Under the pieces are notes generated by a model. The model was given only the letters and a program-made list of their open reading frames with translations, was not told the origin of the DNA and made no database searches. A DNA stretch of 56,339 bases from Bradyrhizobium sp. WSM1743 (GTDB lineage: Bacteria; Pseudomonadota; Alphaproteobacteria; Rhizobiales; Xanthobacteraceae): NCBI RefSeq assembly GCF_000473065.1, contig NZ_AXAZ01000056.1, positions 1 through 56,339 on the forward strand. The letters are read 5' to 3'. Every line of letters starts with the position of its first letter. Position 1 is the first letter of the stretch. The translations under genes were made by a program, and so were the position numbers. Positions 42,263-51,414 of this stretch are shown here, piece by piece.

Positions 42263-43360
42263 ATGGAGATCGGCTATTTCACGATGCCCTCGCATCCGCC
42301 GGAGTGCGGCCTGAAAGAAGGGAACGACTGGGACCTGCAAGTCATGCGCTGGCTCGACGAGCTCGGCTATCAGGAAGCCTGGGTCGGCGAGCACCACACC
42401 GCGCCGTGGGAACCCAATCCCACGCCGGACCTCTTGATCGCGCAGGCCTTGATGCAGACCAAACGCTTGCGCGTCGGACCGGGCGGCTTTCTGCTGCCCT
42501 ATCACCATCCGGCCGAGCTCGCCAATCGCGTTGCCATGCTCGACCATCTCTCCGAGGGCCGGCTCAATTTCGGCGTCGCGGCGTCGGGGCTGCCGAGCGA
42601 CTGGGCGATGTTCAACGTCGACGGCATGAGCGGGCAGAACCGCGACATGACGCGCGAGGCGCTCGAGATCATTCTGAAGCTCTGGACCGAGCCGGCGCCC
42701 TTCACCCACAAGGGCAAGTTCTGGACGGTGACCAAGCCGGACACGATGTTCGACTTCCTCAAGCCCCACATCAAGCCGCTGCAGGCGCCGCATCCGCCGA
42801 TCGGCGTCGCCGGGCTTTCCAAGAACTCGGACACCCTGAAGCTTGCGGGCGAGCGCGGTTTCATCCCGATGAGCCTCAACCTCAATCCGGCCTATGTCTC
42901 CAGCCATTGGGATTCGGTCGAGATCGGCGCTGCGAAAACCGGGCGCAAGCCGAACCGGCAGGACTGGCGGCTGGTGCGCGAGGTGTTCGTTGCCGACACC
43001 GATGAGGAAGCCTGGAAGCTCTCGACCGGCGACATGATGGGCCGCATGATGAGCGAGTATTTCCTGCCGCTGCTCGGCCATTTCGGCTTCAAGGACTATC
43101 TGAAGCACGCACCCGACGTGCCCGACAGCGACGTCACGGTCGAATATTGCGCCAAGCGGAACTGGATCGTCGGCTCGCCCGCGACGGTCGCCGAGAAGAT
43201 CGAAAAGATCTACGACGAGGTCGGCGGCTTCGGCGTGCTCCTGGTGTTCGGCTTCGACTACAAGCACAAGGCCGAAGCCTGGCATAACTCGCTGTCGCTG
43301 CTGAAGAACGAGGTGATGCCGCGTCTTGCGCATCTCGGCTCCGCGAAGAAGGCGGCTTGA
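42263..43360 (+). CDS. Luciferase-like FMNH2-dependent monooxygenase
   Basis: 365 residues starting MEIGYFTMPSHPPECGL; GAGGAA lies six bases before this ATG, and an ATG four codons upstream is the alternative. It has the bacterial luciferase-like TIM-barrel: WVGEHHTAPWEPNPTPD, VGPGGFLLPYHHPAELANR, LSEGRLNFGVAASG, and IVGSPATVAEKIEKI near the end. Such enzymes oxygenate alkanes, sulfonates, sulfones or terpenes using reduced flavin from a partner. The flavin reductase gene lies 57 bp downstream. A sigma-54 promoter precedes it. Confidence 0.9.
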   Translation: MEIGYFTMPSHPPECGLKEGNDWDLQVMRWLDELGYQEAWVGEHHTAPWEPNPTPDLLIAQALMQTKRLRVGPGGFLLPYHHPAELANRVAMLDHLSEGRLNFGVAASGLPSDWAMFNVDGMSGQNRDMTREALEIILKLWTEPAPFTHKGKFWTVTKPDTMFDFLKPHIKPLQAPHPPIGVAGLSKNSDTLKLAGERGFIPMSLNLNPAYVSSHWDSVEIGAAKTGRKPNRQDWRLVREVFVADTDEEAWKLSTGDMMGRMMSEYFLPLLGHFGFKDYLKHAPDVPDSDVTVEYCAKRNWIVGSPATVAEKIEKIYDEVGGFGVLLVFGFDYKHKAEAWHNSLSLLKNEVMPRLAHLGSAKKAA

Positions 43361-43364
43361 CCCG

Positions 43365-43398
43365 ATGCGGGTGCGGCGCGATCGTGCCGCACCCGCAT
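43365..43398 (+). other. Strong intercistronic hairpin
   Basis: Perfect 13-bp stem ATGCGGGTGCGGC / GCCGCACCCGCAT with an 8-base loop, entirely in the 57-bp gap between monooxygenase and reductase. It begins 4 bp after the monooxygenase stop and ends 6 bp before the reductase Shine-Dalgarno (CGGAGA). It may act as a partial terminator or as a 3' stabiliser, so that more oxygenase than reductase is made. Confidence 0.75.
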
Positions 43399-43417
43399 TG
43401 ATTTCGGAGATTTCTGC

Positions 43418-43972
43418 GTGTCGGTGGACGCCAAGGACTTCAAGCAGGCGATGCGCCAATGCGCCGGTGCCGTGGCGCTGGTGACCGTGGGCGCCGAGCA
43501 CGGCAAGCGCACAGGGCTGACGGTAACCTCGGCGTGCTCGCTGTCGGATTCACCGCCCTCGCTGATCGTCTGCGTCAACCGCAACGCCAGCGCGCATGCG
43601 CGTATCCGCGAGGAAGGCGCCTTTGCCATCAACTTCCTGCATGAGGATCACGCGATGCTGGCGCTGACCTTCAGCGGCCAGAAGGGCGTCAATGGGGACG
43701 ACCGCTTTGCGTTCGGGCAATGGACTCGCGGCGTGACCGGCGCACCGGTGCTGACGGATGCGGTCGCCGCGTTCGACTGCGTGCTGGCGCAGGAGTTCGA
43801 GACCACGACGCATTCGATCTTCGTGGGCGAGGTGCGCGGCGTATCACATGCGGATGCGGCGAGGCCACTGGTCTATCTGCGCAGCAGTTTTCATATACCC
43901 CACGAAATCCGCGAGACAGTAACGGTCGGCGATCTCGACTCGCGGCATCTGAGCTGGACGGATTTTTCGTAA
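43418..43972 (+). CDS. Flavin reductase family protein (monooxygenase reductase component)
   Basis: 184 residues starting at GTG 43418 behind CGGAGA. The FMN-binding split-barrel domain of flavin:NAD(P)H reductases is clear: FKQAMRQCAGAVALVTVG, GLTVTSACSLSDSPPSLIVC, and the C-terminal VGEVRGV. It would supply FMNH2 to the upstream luciferase-like oxygenase, forming a two-component system. It ends against repeat B, with the convergent sigma-54 activator beyond. Confidence 0.9.
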   Translation: MSVDAKDFKQAMRQCAGAVALVTVGAEHGKRTGLTVTSACSLSDSPPSLIVCVNRNASAHARIREEGAFAINFLHEDHAMLALTFSGQKGVNGDDRFAFGQWTRGVTGAPVLTDAVAAFDCVLAQEFETTTHSIFVGEVRGVSHADAARPLVYLRSSFHIPHEIRETVTVGDLDSRHLSWTDFS

Positions 43973-43993
43973 GAAGCGGCATCGGCGGTGCGT

Positions 43994-44130
43994 TCCCTCG
44001 CCCCACTTGCGGGGAGAGTTGGGGTGAGGGGAAGTCTCCACGGGGACGGTGGCAGTTGGACTCGCGGAAAGTCCCCCTCACCCGCCGCGCGTTCCGCGCG
44101 TCGGCCTCTCCCCGCACGCGGGGAGAGGCG
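43994..44130. repeat. Dispersed repeat family B, copy 3
   Basis: Runs from TTCCCTCGCCCCACTTGCGG to CCCCGCACGCGGGGAGAGGC, very close to the 12303-12447 copy (shared GTTGGACTCGCGGA and AGTCCCCCTCACCCG). It lies between the convergent flavin reductase and sigma-54 activator genes. Confidence 0.87.
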
Positions 44131-44144
44131 ACACCCGCGGCTCG

Positions 44145-45998
44145 CTACTGTGCCGTCTCGATCTTCAGTTGCTTGAGCTTCCGATACAGCGTCGCGCGGC
44201 TGAGCTTCAGCGCGCGCGCTGCTTCCGTCACGCGGCCGCCATGCTGGCGCAGGGCTTGCACGATTGTGGCGCGCTCGGCTGCCGCGAGATCCGGCTCCGC
44301 GCGTCCACCGAACGGCGGCAGATCGAGATCGGCATCGGTGATGACGCCGTTCTCCGCCGTGCAGCCGGCGAGCCGCAGCACGTGGCGGAGCTGGCGCATG
44401 TTGCCGGGGAACGGGTAGGCCGCAAGCTGCGACCAAGCCTCGTCCGACAGGCGACAATTCGGCGCCTCCTCGCGCGCGATCTGGCGGATGATGTCGCCGC
44501 GATCGGCGCGCTCGCGCAAGGCCGGCAGGTGCACCTCCATGCCGCGCAGGCGGAAATAGAGGTCGGCGCGGAAGGCCCCCTCTTCCGCCATGCGGCCGAG
44601 ATCGCGATGGGTGGCGCTGATCAGGCGGATGTCGACGGCGACAGGCTTGAGCGCGCCGAGCGGCCAGACCTCGCGGTTCTCCAAAACGCGCAACAAGCGC
44701 GTCTGCAGCGCCATCGGCATATCGCCGATCTCGTCGAGAAACAGCGTGCCGCCATCGGCCTGCACGATCAGGCCCTTGGAGCCCTCGCGCCGCGCGCCGG
44801 TGAAGGCGCCGGCCTCGTAGCCGAACAGTTCGGCGTCGATCAGACTCTCGGGCATGGCCGCGCAATTCAGCGCGACGTAATTGTTGCGCGCGCGATTGCT
44901 CGCCGCATGAATGGCGCGCGTGAACACGTCCTTGCCGACGCCGGTCTCGCCATGCAGCAGCACCGGCAGATTGTGATCCCCAATGCGCGTGAGCCGGTTC
45001 ACGCTCTTGATCAGGCCAGGGTCGCGGCCGGCGAGCCGATGCAGCGCATCGAAGCGGCCGACGGGCGCCTCGCGGCGCGGCGCATGCGACTTTGCACGCA
45101 TCGGCGGGGCAACATGCCCCTTGCCCAACGGACTGCCATCCGCGCGACGCAGCTCGACCATCTCGTCCGCACCGCGCGCGGCATGATGATCGAACTTGAC
45201 GTAGCGCGACAGGTCGATGCCGGATGCGATCAGGCCGTCGGTGAGACCGAGCAGCGCACGCGCGGAGCGGCAGGCGCCGACGATGCGGCGATCATCGTCA
45301 TAGGCGATGAGGCCGCTGCCGCCGTCGCCGGGGAGGGTCGCGATCCAGGCGTTGCGGAAATGGCCGCGGAAGATCGCATCCTCCATCCGCCGCGTTGCTT
45401 CCATCGTCACCGCAAGCGCGAGCTGATGTGCGGCGCGTTCCAGATCCTCCCGGCAGGAGGTGATGTTAATGGCGCCGGCAAGCCGGCCGGCCTGGTCGAA
45501 CAGCGGCGCCACCGCGCAGGAGAACATGTGCCACTGCGCGCGAAAATGCTCGTCGCGATGCACCAGGATCGGCTTCTCCTCGGCGAGCGCGGTGCCGAGC
45601 CCGTTGGTGCCCTCGAAGGTCTCGGCGAAGTTCGAGCCGGTGTAGATCTTCCAGTCCAGAAACATCTTTGCGTCGGCTTCGCCCGGCAAACGGCTGAACA
45701 GCATGGTCGCGTTGACATCAGCGAGGTTGACGCAATAGCCGGCATCGCGCAGCACACGGGCGAGATCGTCGAGCGCGGGCGTGGCGAGCCTGATCGTCTC
45801 CTCCATGGGTTCGGCGACATGACGGATCTCGGCCTCGGTCAGCGTCTGCGGCGGGCCCTGGCGGGCGGGATCGAGCTTGTGGCTGATCAGACAGCGTCGC
45901 CAGGAATTGGCAATCCGCGAGGAGGCATCGACGTCGGCCACGTGATTGGCGACGGACAAGACACGGGCGACATGGTTCGAGGCCGAAAGGCTGGCCAT
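44145..45998 (-). CDS. Sigma-54-dependent activator, AcoR type (GAF-AAA-Fis)
   Basis: 617 residues from the ATG at 45998, with GGTGGAGA upstream; a GTG five codons earlier is possible. An N-terminal GAF-like sensor (about 70-195) is followed by a PAS-like stretch (about 225-285), the AAA+ domain with Walker A GETGVGKD (350-357), intact GAFTGA (397-402, required for sigma-54 contact) and Walker B LFLDEIGD, and a Fis-type HTH (RVTEAARALKLSRATLYRKL). The layout is that of AcoR. No receiver domain, so a small molecule probably binds the GAF part. The nearby sigma-54 promoter makes the flavin monooxygenase operon its likely target. Confidence 0.92.
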   Translation of the reverse strand: MASLSASNHVARVLSVANHVADVDASSRIANSWRRCLISHKLDPARQGPPQTLTEAEIRHVAEPMEETIRLATPALDDLARVLRDAGYCVNLADVNATMLFSRLPGEADAKMFLDWKIYTGSNFAETFEGTNGLGTALAEEKPILVHRDEHFRAQWHMFSCAVAPLFDQAGRLAGAINITSCREDLERAAHQLALAVTMEATRRMEDAIFRGHFRNAWIATLPGDGGSGLIAYDDDRRIVGACRSARALLGLTDGLIASGIDLSRYVKFDHHAARGADEMVELRRADGSPLGKGHVAPPMRAKSHAPRREAPVGRFDALHRLAGRDPGLIKSVNRLTRIGDHNLPVLLHGETGVGKDVFTRAIHAASNRARNNYVALNCAAMPESLIDAELFGYEAGAFTGARREGSKGLIVQADGGTLFLDEIGDMPMALQTRLLRVLENREVWPLGALKPVAVDIRLISATHRDLGRMAEEGAFRADLYFRLRGMEVHLPALRERADRGDIIRQIAREEAPNCRLSDEAWSQLAAYPFPGNMRQLRHVLRLAGCTAENGVITDADLDLPPFGGRAEPDLAAAERATIVQALRQHGGRVTEAARALKLSRATLYRKLKQLKIETAQ

Positions 45999-46099
45999 CG
46001 CGGACGTCTCCACCCTGTATTATTGTGCAAAGTCTGGCACCACAGGCGGGGATGTCAATCGGGAACCGGACGCGGTTGTGGGCGCGCTGCCTCAGCATC

Positions 46100-46187
46100 C
46101 GTCATGGCCGGGCTTGGTCCCGGCCATCCACGTCTTTGCCGAGCGCGCCAAAGAACGTGGATGCCCGGGACAAGCCCGGGCATGACG
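46100..46187. repeat. Dispersed repeat family G (GTCATGGCCGGG-bounded)
   Basis: Outer arms CGTCATGGCCGGGC and GCCCGGGCATGACG; inner arms ATCCACGT/ACGTGGAT. It lies in the 236-bp gap between the carboxylase stop and the activator start on the minus strand, upstream of the activator. Confidence 0.82.
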
Positions 46188-46234
46188 ATGCGGATGCAGA
46201 TTGCCTCAAGCTATTCTGATTTGCTGCACCGCCC

Positions 46235-49200
46235 TCACCACGTGTCGATGCACGGCCGTTTCTTCTTCGTCCTTGCCGGCGGCTTCGGCACGGACCGCAG
46301 CCCGGCCATGATCCAGCGCCGCGTCTCGGCGGGGTCGATGACGTTGTCGATCTCGAACACCGAGGCGATCGAGACCGCCTTGCCGTTGGCGTAGAGCTCG
46401 GCGACCTTGTTGCGGTAATAGGTCTCGCGCTCCTCGGGATCGGCGATCGCCTCCATCTCCTTGCGGAAGCCGAGGCGGACATAGCCCTCCAGGCCCATGC
46501 CGCCGAACTCGCCTGTCGGCCAGGCCGCGGTGAAGAAGGAGGCGTGGAAGCCGCCGCCGATCATCGACTGCGCGCCGAGACCATAACCCTTGCGCAGCAC
46601 GATGCCGAACAGCGGCACGGTGAGGCTCGCGCCTGTCACGAACATGCGCGAGACGTGGCGCACGATCGCGGTCTTCTCCGCTTCGGGGCCAACCATGAAG
46701 CCGGGCGTGTCGCAAAGCGAGACGATCGGCAGGTCGAAGGCGTCGCACAGCTGGAGGAAGCGAGCAGCCTTGTCGCCGGCATCGGCATCGATTGCGCCGC
46801 CGAGATGGCGCGGATTGTTGGCGATCAGGCCGAACGGTTTTCCTTCGATCCGGATCAGCGCGGTGATCATGCCGGCGCCGTAATCGCGGCGCAGCTCCAG
46901 CACGGAGTTCTTGTCGGCGACGAGGTCGATCACGCTGCGGATGTCGTAGACGCGCAGCCGGTTCTCGGGGATCGCGCGGCGCAAGAGGCGCTGGTCGGCG
47001 GCTTCCCACTCCGTCACCGCGCCCTGGAAATAAGACAGGTAGTTCTGCGCGACGCGCGTCGCCTCTTCCTCGTCCTCAACCAGGATGTCGATGACACCGT
47101 TTGGCGCCTGGAACGAGACCGGGCCGACCTCGGCCGGGTGATAGACGCCGAGCCCGCCGCCTTCGATCATCGCCGGGCCACCCATGCCGATCGACGCGTT
47201 CTTGGTCGCGATGATGACGTCGCAGCAGCCGAGCATCGCGGCATTGCCCGCAAAGCAATAGCCGGAAACGACGCCGACGACAGGCACCAGGCCGGAGAGT
47301 CTTGCGAACTGCACGAAGGACGGGCCGTCGAGACCGGTCATGCCGAGGCGGTCGGTGTCACCGGGCCGGCCGCCGCCGCCTTCCGCATAGAACACCAGCG
47401 GCACGCGCCAGTCTTCCGCGAGCGTCAGCATGCGGTCGATCTTCTTGTGATTCATGTGACCCTGCGTGCCCGCGAGCACGGTGTAGTCATAGGCCACGAC
47501 GATGCAGCGGCCGCCCTCGGGGCCGAACTTCCCGGCATTCACCGTGGCAACGCCCATGACCAGGCCGTCGGCCGGCGTGTTCCTGATGAGGTCGTCGAGC
47601 TTGCGCCGGCGGCGCTGTGCCGCGATCGCCAGGCTGCCGTACTCCATGAACGAGCCTTCGTCGACGAGCTGCGCGACATTCTCGCGCGCGGTGCGCTGGT
47701 TGGTATTGCGGCGGCGCTCGACCGCTGCAGGACGATTCTCGTCGAGCGTGTTGGCCTGACGCGCGATCAGCTCGGCGAGGTCGGGGCGGATGTGGTCGAG
47801 ATCGATGTCCGCTTCCGCCGCAGTGCTGTCAGCTGCGACGTCGAGCGGCTCGAGATACATGATCGGCTCGCCATGCATCAGCGTGACGCCGTCGCCGGCG
47901 ACGAGCTTCATGACGCGGCCGCCCTGCTCGGCCATGACCAGATGCTCCATCTTCATGGATTCGATCACGGCGAGCTGCTGGCCGGGGCGCACAATCTCGC
48001 CTTGCTTCACCTGGATGGTGACGATGGTGCCCTGCAATGGTGCCGCGACCATCACCGCGCCTTCGGGCACGACTTGCCCGACATGCACTTCCGCGCCGTG
48101 ACCGCCGCGCTCTGTCGCTGCAAAGTAGAGCGGCTTGGCTGCGCCATCGGCCGCTTCGACGAGCTTTGCGATATTGCGATCGATGAAATCGGTCGCGATG
48201 CGGTTCGTCCTGAAATCGGGATGCGCGAGCACCGCCTGGAGGAAGGCGATGTTGGTGACGACGCCGTCGATCCGGAACTCGCGCAAGGCGCGCGAAGCCT
48301 TCGCGACCACATCATGCCAGGCCTCGCCCGGCGTGTGCACGATCACCTTGGCCAGCAGCGAATCGAAGGCCGCGCTGGTCTTGTAGCCGGCGTAACCAAA
48401 ACTATCGACGCGGACGCCTGGGCCCGACGGCGGCTCGAACACGGCGAGCACGCCGCCGGTCGGATGCGTCGCACCCGTCTCGTCCAGCGTCTCCATGTTG
48501 ACGCGAAGCTGCATGGCATGGCCGCGCGGCTTCGGGATCGAACCCTGCGCAAGACCCAGCGCAACCAGCGTGCCGCCTGCGGCGACCGCGAGCTGGGCGC
48601 GGACGAGGTCGATGCCGAGCACCTCTTCCGTGACGGTGTGCTCGACCTGGAGCCGCGGATTGGCCTCGATGAAGGCAAAGCTGTCCTCGGCGGTCCCGTC
48701 GACCAGGAACTCGAACGTGCCGAGATTGTCGTAGGACGCCGCGCTCGCCAGTTGCTTTGCCGCCTCGATGATGCGGCCGCGCAAGGGATCGCTCAGCGAG
48801 GGGCTCGGCGCCACCTCGATCAGCTTCTGATGGCGGCGCTGGATGGTGCATTCGCGCTCCCAGAGATGGGAGATCGCGCCGTGGCGGTCGCCGATGATCT
48901 GCACCTCGATGTGGCGCGCCTGCCGGATCAGCCGTTCGGCATAGACGCCGTCGAAGCCGAACGCCGCCTTGGCCTCGGACTGGCAACGCGCATAGGCCTC
49001 CGCGAGGTCTGTCGCATTCTCCACGACCCGCATGCCGCGGCCACCACCGCCGGCCATCGCCTTGATCACGATTGCCGCGTTGCTGCCAAGGGAGGTGAAG
49101 AATGTCGAAATCTCCTCGAGCGAGGACGGCCCGCTGGTGCCGGCGATGATGGGGACGCCGCAGCGCTTTGCCAGTTGCCGTGCCGCAACCTTGTCGCCGA

Positions 49201-49537
49201 ACAGTTCCAGCGCCGCGGCCTTCGGCCCGACGAAAACGATGCCGGCATCGCTGCAAGCCTTGGCGAATGCCGCATTCTCGCTGAGGAAGCCGTAGCCGGG
49301 ATGCACGGCATCGCAGCCGGCCGCCTTCGCCGCCTTCACCACCGCATCGATATCGAGATAGGCCCGGGCGCCGCGGCCGGCGATTTCGATCGCCTCGTCG
49401 GCAACGCGCACGTGCAGCGACAGCGCATCGTCGGCGGGATGGATCGCAACGGTCGCGATGCCGGCGTCGGCCGCCGCGCGCGCGACGCGGATGGCGATCT
49501 CGCCGCGATTGGCAATCAGGAGCTTCTTGAACGACAT
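46235..49537 (-). CDS. Single-chain biotin-dependent (long-chain) acyl-CoA carboxylase
   Basis: 1100 residues combining all parts of a carboxylase. Biotin carboxylase (1 to about 455) has KKLLIANRGEIAIRVARAA, the ATP-grasp loop MAGGGGRGMR (161-170) and EANPRLQVEHTVTEE. The biotin carrier (about 490-565) has Lys529 in ESMKM as the biotinylation site. The carboxyltransferase (about 590-1090) has N- and C-halves as in PccB/AccD. This order and size match the homohexameric long-chain acyl-CoA carboxylases described from Mycobacterium avium, which have a broad acyl-CoA range. Physiological substrate here unknown. Single gene. Confidence 0.9.
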   Translation of the reverse strand: MSFKKLLIANRGEIAIRVARAAADAGIATVAIHPADDALSLHVRVADEAIEIAGRGARAYLDIDAVVKAAKAAGCDAVHPGYGFLSENAAFAKACSDAGIVFVGPKAAALELFGDKVAARQLAKRCGVPIIAGTSGPSSLEEISTFFTSLGSNAAIVIKAMAGGGGRGMRVVENATDLAEAYARCQSEAKAAFGFDGVYAERLIRQARHIEVQIIGDRHGAISHLWERECTIQRRHQKLIEVAPSPSLSDPLRGRIIEAAKQLASAASYDNLGTFEFLVDGTAEDSFAFIEANPRLQVEHTVTEEVLGIDLVRAQLAVAAGGTLVALGLAQGSIPKPRGHAMQLRVNMETLDETGATHPTGGVLAVFEPPSGPGVRVDSFGYAGYKTSAAFDSLLAKVIVHTPGEAWHDVVAKASRALREFRIDGVVTNIAFLQAVLAHPDFRTNRIATDFIDRNIAKLVEAADGAAKPLYFAATERGGHGAEVHVGQVVPEGAVMVAAPLQGTIVTIQVKQGEIVRPGQQLAVIESMKMEHLVMAEQGGRVMKLVAGDGVTLMHGEPIMYLEPLDVAADSTAAEADIDLDHIRPDLAELIARQANTLDENRPAAVERRRNTNQRTARENVAQLVDEGSFMEYGSLAIAAQRRRRKLDDLIRNTPADGLVMGVATVNAGKFGPEGGRCIVVAYDYTVLAGTQGHMNHKKIDRMLTLAEDWRVPLVFYAEGGGGRPGDTDRLGMTGLDGPSFVQFARLSGLVPVVGVVSGYCFAGNAAMLGCCDVIIATKNASIGMGGPAMIEGGGLGVYHPAEVGPVSFQAPNGVIDILVEDEEEATRVAQNYLSYFQGAVTEWEAADQRLLRRAIPENRLRVYDIRSVIDLVADKNSVLELRRDYGAGMITALIRIEGKPFGLIANNPRHLGGAIDADAGDKAARFLQLCDAFDLPIVSLCDTPGFMVGPEAEKTAIVRHVSRMFVTGASLTVPLFGIVLRKGYGLGAQSMIGGGFHASFFTAAWPTGEFGGMGLEGYVRLGFRKEMEAIADPEERETYYRNKVAELYANGKAVSIASVFEIDNVIDPAETRRWIMAGLRSVPKPPARTKKKRPCIDTW

Positions 49538-49731
49538 GCGGCTGTCTCCATGCCCCGGGGCAAGTCGCGGGGTCGGCAGGTTCGATGATCCTGCTTCTTC
49601 ACTTTAGCCGCAGCCGTCAAGAGCGTGAAAGCCGGTCGCGATGACCGCTCCCGCAGGCCGGAATTTCGATGCGCAGCACATGCCGTCACGCGGTCAATAA
49701 CCCGCGCCATGGCGGGCCGGATCGGCAAGGA

Positions 49732-51414
49732 TCAGGCCGCCCGCACGCCTGCAACGAAGGTGCTGACCTCGTCCTGCAGCGATTGCAGTTTCTGCGTCAG
49801 CCGGCCGCTCGATTGCAGCACGAGGCCGGCGGCCTCGCCGGTCTCGGCGGTCGCCTCAGTGACGCCGGAGATGTTTTGCGAGACTTGGTCGGTGCCGGAG
49901 GCCGCCTCCTGCACGCTGTGGGCGATCGCCTGGGTCGCCGCGCCCTGCTCCTCGACCGCGGCGGCGATCGACGAGGAGATCTCGTTGACCTCCATGATGG
50001 TGGCGCGGATGCTCTCGATGTTGCCGACGACCTCGTTGGTCTCGGCCTGGATCGCGGTGATCTGCGCGCCGATCTCGTCGGTCGCCTTCGCGGTCTGGCT
50101 CGCCAGCGACTTCACCTCGCTCGCGACCACCGCAAAGCCCTTGCCGGCTTCGCCCGCGCGCGCCGCCTCGATCGTCGCGTTCAGCGCGAGCAGGTTGGTC
50201 TGCGAGGCGATCTGGTTGATGAGGTCGATGACCTCGCCGATCTTGTGCGCGGCAGCGGCCAGCCCCTGCACGGTGTCGTTGGTGCGCTGGCCGTCGGCGG
50301 CGGCCTTGTCGGCCACGATCGCGGCCTGTGCAACGCGCTGGCTGATTTCGGTGATCGAGGCCGACAGCTCGCCGGCGGCGGAGGCCACCGTCTGCACATT
50401 GCTCGAGGCCTGCTGGCAGGCGGTGGCGACGAAGCTCGCGCGATCGCTCGCCTTGTTCGCGGTCTCCGACATGCCCTGCGCGGCCTGCTGCATCGCGCGC
50501 GCCTCGTTGAAGACGTCGCGCACCACGGCCTGGACGCTCGCCTCGAACTTGCCGGCGAGATCGGCCATTGCCTTGCGCTTCTCATCGTCGGCCCTCTGTT
50601 TCAGCTCCTGCTGCTCGGCATGCATCCGGCCGACTTCCGAGGCATTGTCCTTGAACACGGCGAGCGCCTTGGCTAGTCCGCCGACCTCGTCGCGGCGATC
50701 GGTGTAGGGCACGTCGAAGGCGCTGTCGCCGGCGGCAAGGCGCTCGGTCAGCGCGGTGATCTTCGCCAGCGGGCGGGTGACGCTGCGGCCGATCAGGAAG
50801 GAGGCTCCGAGCACCACGACCAGCACCGCGAGACCGATGTAGGCGAAGGTCATCGCGTTCTGGCGGAAGACTGCGTCGACGTCGTCGAGATAGATGCCGG
50901 TGCCGATGATCCAGCCCCAGGGCGCAAAGCCCTTCACATAGGAGATCTTCCCAACTGGCTGGTCGAAGCCGGGCTTCGGCCAGAGATAGCCATAGAAGCC
51001 CGCCTCGTGCTTGTTGACGACGTCAACGAAGCCCATGAACAGCGCGTTGCCGGTGGGATCCTTCATCCCGGAGAGATCCTTGCCGTCGAGCTCGGGCTTG
51101 ATCGGATGCATGACCATCTTGGGAGTCATGTCGTTGATCCAGAAATACTCGACCTTGTCGTAGCGCAGGCTCTTGATTTCAGCCATTGCGCCGGCCTGGG
51201 CCTGCTCGCGCGAGAGTTTTCCTTCGCTCTCGAGCTTCTGGTAATGCGCCAGGATGCCATAGCCGACATCGACCATGTGCTGCGTCTTGGCCTGGCGATC
51301 GGCGACCATCTGCGCACGCAGGGTCGAAAGCGCGACCGGCGCCAGCGCGATCATGCCGAGGAGGCTGATGCCGACAATCAGGACCAGCTTGAAACTGATG
51401 CGGAAGAAAATCAT
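49732..51414 (-). CDS. Methyl-accepting chemotaxis protein with single Cache domain
   Basis: 560 residues: TM1 about 8-28, a periplasmic single-Cache (sCache_2) domain about 35-190 with YFWINDMTPKMVMHPIKPEL and GWIIGTGIYLDDVD, TM2 about 190-212, HAMP (about 213-266) and the long helical signalling domain (about 300-555) whose hairpin tip reads NQIASQTNLLALNATIEAAR. sCache_2 receptors often bind small organic acids. No C-terminal pentapeptide for CheR tethering is seen (the end is FVAGVRAA). Single gene with a 190-bp gap to the carboxylase. Confidence 0.93.
   Translation of the reverse strand: MIFFRISFKLVLIVGISLLGMIALAPVALSTLRAQMVADRQAKTQHMVDVGYGILAHYQKLESEGKLSREQAQAGAMAEIKSLRYDKVEYFWINDMTPKMVMHPIKPELDGKDLSGMKDPTGNALFMGFVDVVNKHEAGFYGYLWPKPGFDQPVGKISYVKGFAPWGWIIGTGIYLDDVDAVFRQNAMTFAYIGLAVLVVVLGASFLIGRSVTRPLAKITALTERLAAGDSAFDVPYTDRRDEVGGLAKALAVFKDNASEVGRMHAEQQELKQRADDEKRKAMADLAGKFEASVQAVVRDVFNEARAMQQAAQGMSETANKASDRASFVATACQQASSNVQTVASAAGELSASITEISQRVAQAAIVADKAAADGQRTNDTVQGLAAAAHKIGEVIDLINQIASQTNLLALNATIEAARAGEAGKGFAVVASEVKSLASQTAKATDEIGAQITAIQAETNEVVGNIESIRATIMEVNEISSSIAAAVEEQGAATQAIAHSVQEAASGTDQVSQNISGVTEATAETGEAAGLVLQSSGRLTQKLQSLQDEVSTFVAGVRAA

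Noticed and set aside
46544..49588. A 1014-codon open frame on the plus strand, antisense to the carboxylase gene
   Set aside because: It mirrors the biotin carboxylase gene and has no recognisable motif. Long antisense frames are expected at this GC content. Similar shadows at 3996-5915 (minus), 31547-33412 (plus), 21675-23306 (plus), 19159-20982 (minus) and 44049-46394 (plus) were dropped for the same reason.
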